From the NCBI GenBank assembly GCA_035294305.1, contig DATGLD010000023.1, positions 1-44,535 of the forward strand: 44,535 bases of DNA. The letters are read 5' to 3'. This stretch comes from DASRBN01 sp035294305 (GTDB taxonomy: Bacteria > Chloroflexota > Ktedonobacteria > Ktedonobacterales > Ktedonobacteraceae). The position numbers and the translations under genes are program-made. The notes under the pieces are model-generated. The model was not told where the DNA came from, did not search any database, and saw only the letters and a list, made by a program, of their open reading frames with translations. Shown here piece after piece: positions 24,739-32,627 of the stretch (positions are counted from its first letter, which is position 1; each line of letters begins with the position of its first letter).

Positions 24739-26952
24739 TTGGAGCAGATCGAAGCAGTCCTCAAGTACAACTTTGGCCATGATACATTCTGGCCGGGGCA
24801 GCGGGAAATTGTCGAACAGGTTTTAGTGCAGCACGATGCCTTTGTCTTGATGCCGACCGGCGGCGGTAAATCGCTCACCTACCAGTTGCCCGCTTTGTTG
24901 ATGCCGGGCCTGACCATCGTTATTTCACCCTTGATCGCATTGATGCATGACCAGGTTGACCGCTTGCAGGCCAATGGCATCCCCGCCACCTTTATAAATA
25001 GTTCGCTTGGCGCGGCAGAACGTTTGCAGCGGGAACGGCACGCATTGAAGGGCGAGCTCAAGCTGCTGTATGTGGCGCCTGAGCGGCTGTTAGGCGATAA
25101 CTTCTTGTCGCTCCTCGACGCCATCGAAGAGCAGACCGGCATTGCATTGCTGGCGGTCGATGAAGCGCACTGTGTGAGCGAATGGGGCCATGATTTTCGC
25201 CCGGAGTACCGGCAGCTGGGGCAACTGCGCCGCCGCTATCCAGACGTGCCAATGCTGGCCCTCACCGCTACGGCAACCGAACGCGTGCGCGAGGACATTA
25301 TCACGCAACTACGGCTGCGCGATCCCTATATTCACATCGCCAGCTTCAACCGCCCGAATCTCTCCTACGAGGTGCGCAAAAAGGATAAGGGTTCCTACAA
25401 AGAACTGCTGCAGTTGCTGCGCGAGCGACCCCACGAACCGGTCATTATTTATTGCGCCAGCCGCCGCTCTGTCGATGACCTCAGCGAGATGCTCAGGCGC
25501 GATGGTATTCACGCGCTGCCATACCATGCGGGCATGAGCAACGAGGAGCGCACCGAAAACCAGAATCGCTTCATACGTGATGACGTACCTGTACTGGTTG
25601 CCACGATTGCCTTCGGCATGGGCATCAGTAAACCTGACGTGCGCGCCGTCGTTCACTACGATCTGCCGCGCAATCTTGAGGGATACTACCAGGAGTCGGG
25701 CCGGGCCGGACGCGATGGACTGCCCGCGCAATGCATCCTCTTTTTCAACTACGGCGACCGCGTGAAACAGGAATATCTTATTGCCCAGAAGAACGACGCG
25801 CAGGAACAGTTCATCGCGCTAAAACAATTGCAACAGATGATTGCCTACTGCGAGGATACGGGCTGCCGCCGTCGCGCACTGCTGGCCTATTTCGGAGAAA
25901 CATTGCCGCCCGGGCAGTGCGATAACTGCGATAACTGCCAGCGCCAGACCGTCATGGAAGACCGCACTCGGGACGCTTATCTTTTCCTGTTCGGCGTTGC
26001 TAAAACACAGCAGCGTTTCGGTATGCAATACGTCATCAGCGTGCTGCGGGGCGCAAACACGCAGAAGATTCGCGACTATAACCATAACCTGCTTCCCATC
26101 TATGGCAGTGGCAAGCATCTGAGCGGCGATGAATGGACGCATATTGCGAGATCGCTGTTACAACAGGGCTTGTTGGACGAAAGCAGCGATGGCTACCACA
26201 TATTGCGCCTCAATCATCTCTCCTGGGAGATTTTACGTAAGGAGCGTGGCGTCGAGATTCCCAGCCTGCCGCAAAAGAAAAAAAGCGTGGATACGCGCCC
26301 GGAAAAGGCCGGGAGTCCCTCTCCGGCGCCAGAATCGGAAACAGATGGCCTGTTCCAGCGCCTGCGCACCCTGCGCAAGCACCTGGCGGATGAACAGGGC
26401 ATCGCCCCCTACATGGTCTTCTCGGATAACGCTCTACGCGCAATGGCGGAGCAGCGACCGCAGAGCCGCTCGCAGTTCGCCCAGATTCCGGGCGTTGGCA
26501 GCCACAAGCTGGATGCCTACTTCATGCTATTCACGGCAGAAATTCGCGACTACTGTCTCGCGCACAACCTGAGCATGATGAACCCGGATGAGGAGCCGCA
26601 GCCTGCCCCCGCCCGGAAAAGGGAATACCCTCAAATCGTCAATACCAATACGCCAACGCGCCGGCTGACGCTCGACATGTACCGTCAAGGCATGAGCGTC
26701 GAGGAAATCGCCCGCGCCCGCAATCTGACGCAGGGGACGATCACCGGCTATCTTTCCGAATTTATCGAGGCCGGTGAAATCACCGATAGTGAAAGGCTGG
26801 TGCGACCAGATCGCTTTGAAGCCATTGCCGGTGCCATCCGCCAGCTTGGTGGCGATGCCTTGCGCCCGCTTAAAGATGCCCTGGGCGAGGAATATTCCTA
26901 CGACGAGATTCGCCTGGTGCGAGCATTTATGCGCCAATCCGCCAAGATATGA
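24739..26952 (+). CDS. recQ: ATP-dependent DNA helicase RecQ
   Basis: RecQ is a 3'-5' helicase of recombinational repair. From TTG 24739 it is 737 aa: the zero motif YNFGHDTFWPGQREIV, Walker A TGGGKS (about residue 40), DEAH box at about 141 (VDEAHCVSEWGHDFRP), motif III LTATAT, and motif VI YYQESGRAGRDG. The zinc-binding Cys set includes CDNCDNC near 395. A winged RQC domain, an HRDC domain (about 535-615) and a C-terminal HTH_40-like domain (YRQGMSVEEIARARNLTQGT) follow. I chose TTG 24739 because GAGAGGA lies 11 bases upstream and the promoter overlaps the longer start at 24694. Gene order around it gives no partner. Confidence 0.95.
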   Translation: MEQIEAVLKYNFGHDTFWPGQREIVEQVLVQHDAFVLMPTGGGKSLTYQLPALLMPGLTIVISPLIALMHDQVDRLQANGIPATFINSSLGAAERLQRERHALKGELKLLYVAPERLLGDNFLSLLDAIEEQTGIALLAVDEAHCVSEWGHDFRPEYRQLGQLRRRYPDVPMLALTATATERVREDIITQLRLRDPYIHIASFNRPNLSYEVRKKDKGSYKELLQLLRERPHEPVIIYCASRRSVDDLSEMLRRDGIHALPYHAGMSNEERTENQNRFIRDDVPVLVATIAFGMGISKPDVRAVVHYDLPRNLEGYYQESGRAGRDGLPAQCILFFNYGDRVKQEYLIAQKNDAQEQFIALKQLQQMIAYCEDTGCRRRALLAYFGETLPPGQCDNCDNCQRQTVMEDRTRDAYLFLFGVAKTQQRFGMQYVISVLRGANTQKIRDYNHNLLPIYGSGKHLSGDEWTHIARSLLQQGLLDESSDGYHILRLNHLSWEILRKERGVEIPSLPQKKKSVDTRPEKAGSPSPAPESETDGLFQRLRTLRKHLADEQGIAPYMVFSDNALRAMAEQRPQSRSQFAQIPGVGSHKLDAYFMLFTAEIRDYCLAHNLSMMNPDEEPQPAPARKREYPQIVNTNTPTRRLTLDMYRQGMSVEEIARARNLTQGTITGYLSEFIEAGEITDSERLVRPDRFEAIAGAIRQLGGDALRPLKDALGEEYSYDEIRLVRAFMRQSAKI

Positions 26953-26985
26953 TGAGCAGGCCGTGATGAATATTAACATGCACCG

Positions 26986-27026
26986 CGGCCATATCATGCT
27001 TCGCCGCGCTCAGCATGATATGGCCG
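26986..27026 (+). terminator. 15-bp inverted repeat after recQ
   Basis: CGGCCATATCATGCT (26986-27000) pairs exactly with 27012-27026 around an 11-base loop, 33 bases past the recQ stop. There is no T-run. Confidence 0.6.
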
Positions 27027-27151
27027 ATCCTGGTCAGTAATTTTATTATGTCTCTTCATGCAACGGCACCCTGGCTCAGTTCGTAATCATTTTATGAAGG
27101 TACGCCTGTTAGTGCGAGATTGACTATGGTCAAGGATGTCCAGAACGAACT

Positions 27152-28366
27152 ATGCTAGAAAAACAATCCTTCCAGGCGTTATCCCCTCAGGTTGAGGATA
27201 GAGCGAATGTATTGGAGGGTTCACGCTACCTGATTACGCTTGATAAGGGTATTGGTGATGCCGTTGCGATAGGCCTCAGCGCAGTTGACCAAATCATACA
27301 AAACGATCCGGCAGCTTACGGAAATGTTGATATACTCTGCAACACAATACAGGCTGAAATATTTGCTCACGACCCGCGCATCAAAAACATTTTCGCCACT
27401 GATATCACCTTTTTCCCATCGCTGGAGCCATCATCCTGGCTCAAAACAGTTTTTCTGGAGGACGAAAAAGCCTCAATGGTTCATTTTTTGCGCGAGCAGC
27501 ACTATAAAGGCGTCTTCCCCAGTATTGTCGCGCCGGGCCTCTATCTCGGGCTGCACTCGCATATTATGCTACCCAACATTTTGAGGCTGGCGCAGAACCT
27601 GTTGCTGCGGCATCATCCAGCCGACGTTTCTTTACGAACATTGGCCAGGCAGATGGTCAATCGTGCCTTTGGCAAGCAAATACCCGATACCGTGCTCGCG
27701 GATGAAGAAGTTTTGCTCTACATTAGCGCCCAACATGTACGTAAAGCCATGCAGACGGTCGGGCTGCTTAAAGAACAGGCGAGGATAGACGGGGCTGGGG
27801 CTCGCCTGCTACTTGTCGCGCCGGACAGCGCATCCGCGGTGACAAGGCCCCCAACGGATCTGCTGGCAGCGGCGTTATCAGAAGCGTTAGCGCAATGTCC
27901 CTACCTGATCGTAAGTATTTTACCGGGCTACACCGATAAGGCGGCCTCGGAAAACCTGTATTCAGCACTTTCCCCTCGCTTTGAAAAGCGCGTCTTTTTG
28001 CAACCTGCCACTCCCCGTGCCGGGCTGCTCGAAACAGCGGCATTTCTGGATCAGGCGGATATCCTTGTCAGTGGTGATACAGGCATCATGCACCTGGCGG
28101 CGGCCACTAAAATGCTGAAACCGGGTTCCGAGCTGGTTTTCCGCCCGCGTAATACCGTGAGGATCATTACGCTCTTCGGCGGCACCAACCCCGATTATTA
28201 CGGCTACGGCAAACGCACCACCATTATTGGACGAGGCCGCAAAGAGCAAAACGCCTTTCGACCCGGCTTCGCCAAAGAGGGGTACGATACCCATGGACGC
28301 AATCTTTTTGACCACATTGCGCCGCGAGAGGTGGCCGAGGCGATTATTAACCATATGGGCCGGTAA
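27152..28366 (+). CDS. Glycosyltransferase family 9-like (heptosyltransferase fold) protein
   Basis: This 404-aa GT-B-type protein has an N-terminal Rossmann half opening LITLDKGIGDAVAIGLSAV (GT9 relatives: ...GIGDxLxxTP) and a C-terminal half with the nucleotide-sugar motif ADILVSGDTGIMHLAAATKM, followed by RIITLFGGTNPDYYGYG. This matches ADP-heptosyltransferases and related GT9 enzymes of LPS or surface glycans. A single-membrane Chloroflexota lineage would not make LPS, so the acceptor is probably another cell-surface glycan. The middle (residues about 130-230) is diverged. It stands alone. Confidence 0.72.
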   Translation: MLEKQSFQALSPQVEDRANVLEGSRYLITLDKGIGDAVAIGLSAVDQIIQNDPAAYGNVDILCNTIQAEIFAHDPRIKNIFATDITFFPSLEPSSWLKTVFLEDEKASMVHFLREQHYKGVFPSIVAPGLYLGLHSHIMLPNILRLAQNLLLRHHPADVSLRTLARQMVNRAFGKQIPDTVLADEEVLLYISAQHVRKAMQTVGLLKEQARIDGAGARLLLVAPDSASAVTRPPTDLLAAALSEALAQCPYLIVSILPGYTDKAASENLYSALSPRFEKRVFLQPATPRAGLLETAAFLDQADILVSGDTGIMHLAAATKMLKPGSELVFRPRNTVRIITLFGGTNPDYYGYGKRTTIIGRGRKEQNAFRPGFAKEGYDTHGRNLFDHIAPREVAEAIINHMGR

Positions 28367-28506
28367 ATCGAGCCCTATGGGCATTGCTTCGATAACCTTT
28401 CCTGAAACTATCCTTGCTCCAGAGACGAATCTTAATACAGGTACAGTCCAATAAAGATGACGAAGAACGTACCCAGGCTCAAGTAAGGAAAGGAACAAAC
28501 AACATC

Positions 28507-29511
28507 ATGGTACAATTTGGATGGAAAGCAGGACCAGAGCAATTCCCACCGAATGAACTACTCGACCAGGCGATTGCCGTCGAGCAGGCGGGATTCGATT
28601 TTATCGAGGCAAGCGATCATTTTCATCCATGGAGTGAAGCAGGACAGGCTCCGTTTACCTGGACATGGTTTGGCGCTGTAGCCGCGCGCACTAACCGCAT
28701 CAGCATGGGACCCGGCGTTACCTGCCCCATCCTGCGCTACCATCCGTCTATTATTGCGCAGGCAGCTGCCACCGTTTCGGCCATGGCTCCGGGCCGCTTC
28801 TTCCTGTGCGTTGGAACCGGTGAGGCGCTCAACGAATACGCGGCGACCGGCATGTGGCCTGGTTACGACGAACGCCAGGAGCGGCTGTTGGAAGCCATAC
28901 AGCTTATCCGCGCCCTATGGACTGGTGAAGAGATCTCATTTGACGGCGAGTTTTACCTGACGCGCAAGGCAAAGCTCTATACACCTCCGGCTTCGAAGAT
29001 TCCGCTCTATATCTCCACGCTCGCGCCCGGCAGCGCCGCATTTGCCGGTCAGTACGGCGACGGCTTGATTACAGTGGGTGGTAAGCAGCCCGAACTATAT
29101 GCCAATATCCTCAAGAATTTCGAGAAGGGCGCCAGGGAGGCGGGCAAGAATCCGCGGCAGATGCCCAAAATAATCGAGATCAATGTCGAGTACACCGGTA
29201 ACGAAGAGGCGGCAATCCAGAATATGAAAAAGTACTGGGCAGGTACCTATGTTCCGGCTTTGTTCGACCAGAAGATTTATACTCCGGCCATGTCCGCCCA
29301 GAATGGCGAGGTTGTCGGGTCTGATACCATCAAGAAGGCTTCCTGCATCTCACCCAATCCTGATGACCATGTCAAGTTTGCGCAGCACTATATCGACATG
29401 GGCTTCGATCAATTGGTCTTCCATTCGGCCGATCCGAACCAGCGCAGCGTGATTGAGGCGTATGGCCAGCATGTGCTGCCCAAATTGCGTTCAAAAGCTG
29501 GCGTCGCGTGA
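28507..29511 (+). CDS. F420-dependent LLM-class oxidoreductase (glucose-6-phosphate dehydrogenase-like, TIGR03557 type)
   Basis: The 334-aa TIM-barrel protein of the luciferase-like monooxygenase family uses coenzyme F420. Hallmarks are the N-terminal FGWKAGPEQFPPNELLDQA, FIEASDHFHPWS (the His of F420-dependent G6P dehydrogenases), GPGVTCPILRYHP (non-prolyl cis peptide region), GRFFLCVGTGEALNE and RALWTGEEISFDGEFY. Substrates in this group include glucose-6-phosphate, but Fgd specificity cannot be told by eye. I start at ATG 28507 (AAGGAAAGGA about 12 bases upstream); 28414 would add an unlike stretch. It implies F420 biosynthesis elsewhere. Confidence 0.88.
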   Translation: MVQFGWKAGPEQFPPNELLDQAIAVEQAGFDFIEASDHFHPWSEAGQAPFTWTWFGAVAARTNRISMGPGVTCPILRYHPSIIAQAAATVSAMAPGRFFLCVGTGEALNEYAATGMWPGYDERQERLLEAIQLIRALWTGEEISFDGEFYLTRKAKLYTPPASKIPLYISTLAPGSAAFAGQYGDGLITVGGKQPELYANILKNFEKGAREAGKNPRQMPKIIEINVEYTGNEEAAIQNMKKYWAGTYVPALFDQKIYTPAMSAQNGEVVGSDTIKKASCISPNPDDHVKFAQHYIDMGFDQLVFHSADPNQRSVIEAYGQHVLPKLRSKAGVA

Positions 29512-29600
29512 TCCTTTCTTGAAGAAATGAATCGGGCAACCATATGAGGGCCATAATGAATTTTCACGACCAACACCGGCAATCCGAGTGGTTATAGCCG

Positions 29601-29670
29601 TGTCATTCTGAGCGAAGCGAAGAATCTGCGCCCGGAGAGACCGGGATTCTTCGCTTCGCTCAGAATGACA
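29601..29670. repeat. Complete REP/MITE-like palindrome
   Basis: A 26-base arm at 29601-29626 (TGTCATTCTGAGCGAAGCG...AATC) pairs exactly with 29645-29670; the 18-base centre contains CCCGG/CCGGG. The same arm is at 17325-17350, and shortened or decayed forms lie near 21010 and 32448. Confidence 0.85.
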
Positions 29671-29705
29671 TGAAATATTACCGGTTTCCAGACCCTCTTT
29701 AACCA

Positions 29706-29734
29706 TTGATTCTCCTCTACTTCCACAGTATGAT
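29706..29734 (+). promoter_or_regulatory. Promoter for the P450 gene
   Basis: TTGATT (29706-29711), 17-base spacer, TATGAT (29729-29734); 39 bases before the ATG at 29774, which has GGGAGGAAA as its ribosome site. Confidence 0.55.
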
Positions 29735-29773
29735 ACAAAATGAGATAATTTAGTACCGGGAGGAAACAGAACA

Positions 29774-31279
29774 ATGGCGACCACTGCTCAGGAACTGGAA
29801 GCGACGGAGACGACAAAGACGGCACTACCACCTGGCCCGCGCCGGTTGCCCTATATCGGCAACCTGCTCTCATTGAGGCGAGATCCGCTCGGCTACCTGC
29901 AAAAGTTGCAGCGCACTTACGGCAATATGGCGACGATCTACTTCATGAAGAATCCTGCCGTACTGCTGTTTCGCCCGGAACACGTGCGCTACGTGCTGGT
30001 GGAACATCCCCGCGATTTCTCGAATATCGGCTCGTTCCAGGAAAATAGGGATGGCGACGATAATTTCGGCAACGAGGGGTTGCTGACTATCAACGGCGAA
30101 AAACACCGCCAGCAGCGCCACGCGGTACAGCCCGCCTTTCATAAGAAACGTGTCGAGGGCTATGCGCAGATCATGCAGCAATATACACGAGAGTTGCTCA
30201 AGACATGGCAGGTAGGTGATAAGATCGATATGTCACGGGCCATGCAGGCATTGACGCTGCGTATCGTCAGTAAATGCCTCTTCAGCATCGATCTGTCAAC
30301 GCAGCTTGAGCCACTGGGCGATGCCTTCGATGGGGTTATCGGCAGTTCGACCAGCATGGCCGAAGACCTGCTGAATATTCGCATTGACAACCCTGTTACC
30401 GGCTATGGCAAGCGTAGGGCCGCCATACGCCAGCTGGACATGCTGATCTATACGTTGATAGCGCAGCGCCGCGACGACGAGCGTGACTATCACGATGTAC
30501 TTTCGATGCTGATGACGGCGCAAAGCGGCGAGGAGCCGGATACCAAACTAACCGGGAAGCAGATTCACGATCACATCCTGACATTTTTAGCTGCCGGGCA
30601 CGAGACGACCGCGATTGCCCTGGTGTGGACGTTTTACCTGCTGGCGCAATATCCACAGGTGCGCCTGAAATTGCAGGATGAGCTTCACTCGGTGCTTGGC
30701 GGTCGCGAACCATCGTTGGAAGACCTGGCGCACCTGCCCTATCTCGATTGGGTGTTAAACGAATCGATGCGCCTCTATCCTCCAGCCTGGATGCAGATGC
30801 GCTTCGTTGCGAAGGAAACCGAACTGGATGGCGTTCGACTGCCGGTTGGTACGATGCTGATTCTCAGCCAGTGGGTTATTCATCGACTGCCCGATATCTG
30901 GGAGGACGCGGAAACATTCAAGCCCGAACGCTGGGACCCGGCGCATGGACAGCAGATTCCGCCCGGGGCATACTTTCCTTTTGGAGGTGGCCCGCGCACC
31001 TGTATCGGCATGCCACTGGCACAAATGGAGGCGCGCATTATCCTGGCAAGCGTCCTGCAAAAATTCACGCCGCAGCCTGTCCCTGGCTATGCTCCTGGTT
31101 TCCAGCCGGTGATCACGCTGCGTCCAAAACGGCATTTAGAGGTGATATTGATGCCCGCCTCATCCGGCGAAGCAAATGCTCAATGGGAGCAACTCGTCAG
31201 TCGCCATGAGAAGGCCGCACAAAATGGCGCAGAGCGTAAAGGATGCAGGCCGGCATTGTTGGGGCTGTTAGGCTTGTAA
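29774..31279 (+). CDS. Cytochrome P450
   Basis: This haem-thiolate monooxygenase has 501 aa. The proline-rich start LPPGPRRLPYIGNL resembles CYP102/CYP4-type P450s. The I-helix FLAAGHETTAIALVW (AGHETT at about 274-279) binds O2; NESMRLYPPAW gives the K-helix ExxR; PERW and FGGGPRTCIGMPLAQME carry the haem ligand Cys410. No TM anchor is seen, so it is soluble. The substrate is unknown. A terminal segment (EANAQWEQLVSRHEKAAQNGAERKGCRPA) is unusual. No redoxin partner is encoded nearby; a 22-aa ORF follows. Confidence 0.93.
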   Translation: MATTAQELEATETTKTALPPGPRRLPYIGNLLSLRRDPLGYLQKLQRTYGNMATIYFMKNPAVLLFRPEHVRYVLVEHPRDFSNIGSFQENRDGDDNFGNEGLLTINGEKHRQQRHAVQPAFHKKRVEGYAQIMQQYTRELLKTWQVGDKIDMSRAMQALTLRIVSKCLFSIDLSTQLEPLGDAFDGVIGSSTSMAEDLLNIRIDNPVTGYGKRRAAIRQLDMLIYTLIAQRRDDERDYHDVLSMLMTAQSGEEPDTKLTGKQIHDHILTFLAAGHETTAIALVWTFYLLAQYPQVRLKLQDELHSVLGGREPSLEDLAHLPYLDWVLNESMRLYPPAWMQMRFVAKETELDGVRLPVGTMLILSQWVIHRLPDIWEDAETFKPERWDPAHGQQIPPGAYFPFGGGPRTCIGMPLAQMEARIILASVLQKFTPQPVPGYAPGFQPVITLRPKRHLEVILMPASSGEANAQWEQLVSRHEKAAQNGAERKGCRPALLGLLGL

Positions 31280-31366
31280 TTAAAAGTCGTCATTGCACGC
31301 TGAAGCTTCGCCTCGGCATCCTTCAGTTGAAGTTCCGGCGTATATAACATAGGTGGGAGAGAGCAG

Positions 31367-31435
31367 ATGACTTATCAAGATAATGAAGAGCTGGACAACG
31401 AAGAGTTTGGCGATGCCCTGTTCAGTAAGCGATAA
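31367..31435 (+). CDS. 22-aa acidic micro-ORF after the P450
   Basis: ATG 31367 with GGGAGAGAG directly upstream opens a 22-codon frame beginning MTYQDNEELDNEEFGDALF and ending SKR. Eight acidic against two basic residues, no Cys. It lies 87 bases after the P450 stop. It could be a true micropeptide, a leader of the next gene, or chance. Confidence 0.35.
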   Translation: MTYQDNEELDNEEFGDALFSKR

Positions 31436-31536
31436 AAGGAAGCAGAGGGCTTTTATCGCAATCGTTCTGAAACGTCAGTACTATGTAGAGTTGAAAAACA
31501 AATAGTAGTTCGACCGCTCAGAAAGCGATGTTGGTT

Positions 31537-32157
31537 ATGGAAAAGCTCGCAAATTTCCGTTACTACAACAAGAAGACGCTATTGGCGCTGATTATTGCAT
31601 ATGCCGCCAACTTGTTACTGATGCTTGTGCCCATTGCCATGCTGGGCAGTTTCAGTGGCGCCGGCTCAAATCACGTGGACGAAGTGTTGAATGCGTTGAT
31701 CAATATCGGTATATTGATCTTCATCATTCAGGTCATCTTCGTCATGGTATATGACTGGAGCGGGGCTGTTACCTTGCGCGGCTGGACCCAATCCCGCATT
31801 ATGAGGGAAAGCCTGCTGGCGGATCTTAAGATGTTTTATGTCCTCCTCTACCTCTTCTTTCCCGAGATTATGCTGCCCATTTACCTCGCTCGTATCGTTG
31901 CGGACAGGCGGCGGGAGGAGGAGCGCAAGCAATTTGAGAGGCAACGTTACATTGCTGCAATGGAGGCGCAGCTGGGTATCGTGCCTCCCACAAAAGGAAT
32001 GTGCCGTGTCTGCCAGAAGCCGCTGCAGCTCGGAGCCGAATTCTGCCAGTATTGTCGCGCCCCGGTGGTCGAGCATCCCAAAGTGTGTCCACAGTGCGCG
32101 ACAACAACTTTGCCTGATGCGCAGTGGTGCCCAAAGTGTGGGAAGCTTCTAAGGTGA
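31537..32157 (+). CDS. Membrane protein with C-terminal double zinc ribbon
   Basis: 206 aa from the ATG at 31537 (MEKLANF), or 209 from TTG 31528 (MLVMEKLANF). Two to three TM helices lie in the first 130 residues (LLALIIAYAANLLLMLVPIAML; LINIGILIFIIQVIFVMVY; FYVLLYLFFPEIMLPIYLARIV). A charged helix follows (DRRREEERKQFERQR), then two CxxC ribbons: CRVCQKPLQLGAEFCQYC and CPQCATTTLPDAQWCPKCG. The zinc part is cytosolic by the positive-inside rule. No family is recognised; zinc ribbons after TM helices occur in many uncharacterised membrane proteins. GAAAGCG precedes the ATG weakly. Confidence 0.72.
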   Translation: MEKLANFRYYNKKTLLALIIAYAANLLLMLVPIAMLGSFSGAGSNHVDEVLNALINIGILIFIIQVIFVMVYDWSGAVTLRGWTQSRIMRESLLADLKMFYVLLYLFFPEIMLPIYLARIVADRRREEERKQFERQRYIAAMEAQLGIVPPTKGMCRVCQKPLQLGAEFCQYCRAPVVEHPKVCPQCATTTLPDAQWCPKCGKLLR

Positions 32158-32538
32158 CCGCATCTTTCCAGATCGAAACAAATGTTTCCTTGAAACTCCC
32201 AGTCTCCCCTGCTTATACTACAAGCACAAGAGGCTACATGGCCCATTTCCCAATTGGGCGCTTGAAACACGAAAGGCTTAGGAATAGATGACCTGGACTT
32301 TATCTTGCTAGCATTTCGGCCTGCCGCTTTAAAAGCTGCCGGTAAAGGATGTTGAGCAAGAGCAAGCAGATGGCCATCTTTCTGGTTGCTACTCAAACCG
32401 GTTTTCGCTTTCCTACTGCGCCTTGCCGCTTCCTCATGACATGCCCCGTATCATTTTGAGCCTGGCGAAGAATCCCTGACGCGCCGTTGTCCATCAGAGC
32501 CATTTTCCCCCAATTATGGCATCACCCAACCAACCTCC
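32158..32538. other. Intergenic region, decayed REP-like copy
   Basis: No gene is seen in this 380-base gap. Near 32448-32473 lies TATCATTTTGAGCCTGGCGA..., a diverged copy of the REP-like arm. The promoter of the efflux pump follows at 32539. Confidence 0.5.
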
Positions 32539-32567
32539 TTGACAACAAGCAAATTTCCAGGTATTCT
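32539..32567 (+). promoter_or_regulatory. Strong sigma-70-type promoter for the efflux pump
   Basis: TTGACA (32539-32544), exactly 17 bases, then TATTCT (32562-32567). Start of transcription is expected near 32574. Confidence 0.75.
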
Positions 32568-32579
32568 CGTAATATATTG

Positions 32580-32599
32580 TTGATTGATAAATCAGTCAA
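32580..32599 (+). promoter_or_regulatory. Palindromic operator for a TetR-type repressor
   Basis: TTGATTGATAAATCAGTCAA is a 20-base near-perfect palindrome (9-bp arms, one mismatch, 2-base centre) at about +6 to +26 of the predicted transcript. The pattern and position suit TetR-family repression; the TetR gene converges on the pump. Confidence 0.65.
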
Positions 32600-32627
32600 A
32601 AGACCTTTAATAAAAGGAAAAAAGGCT

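Noticed and set aside
24532..24780. 82-aa minus frame between ruvX and recQ
   Set aside because: Runs over the recQ promoter and start region; no ribosome site and no family likeness.
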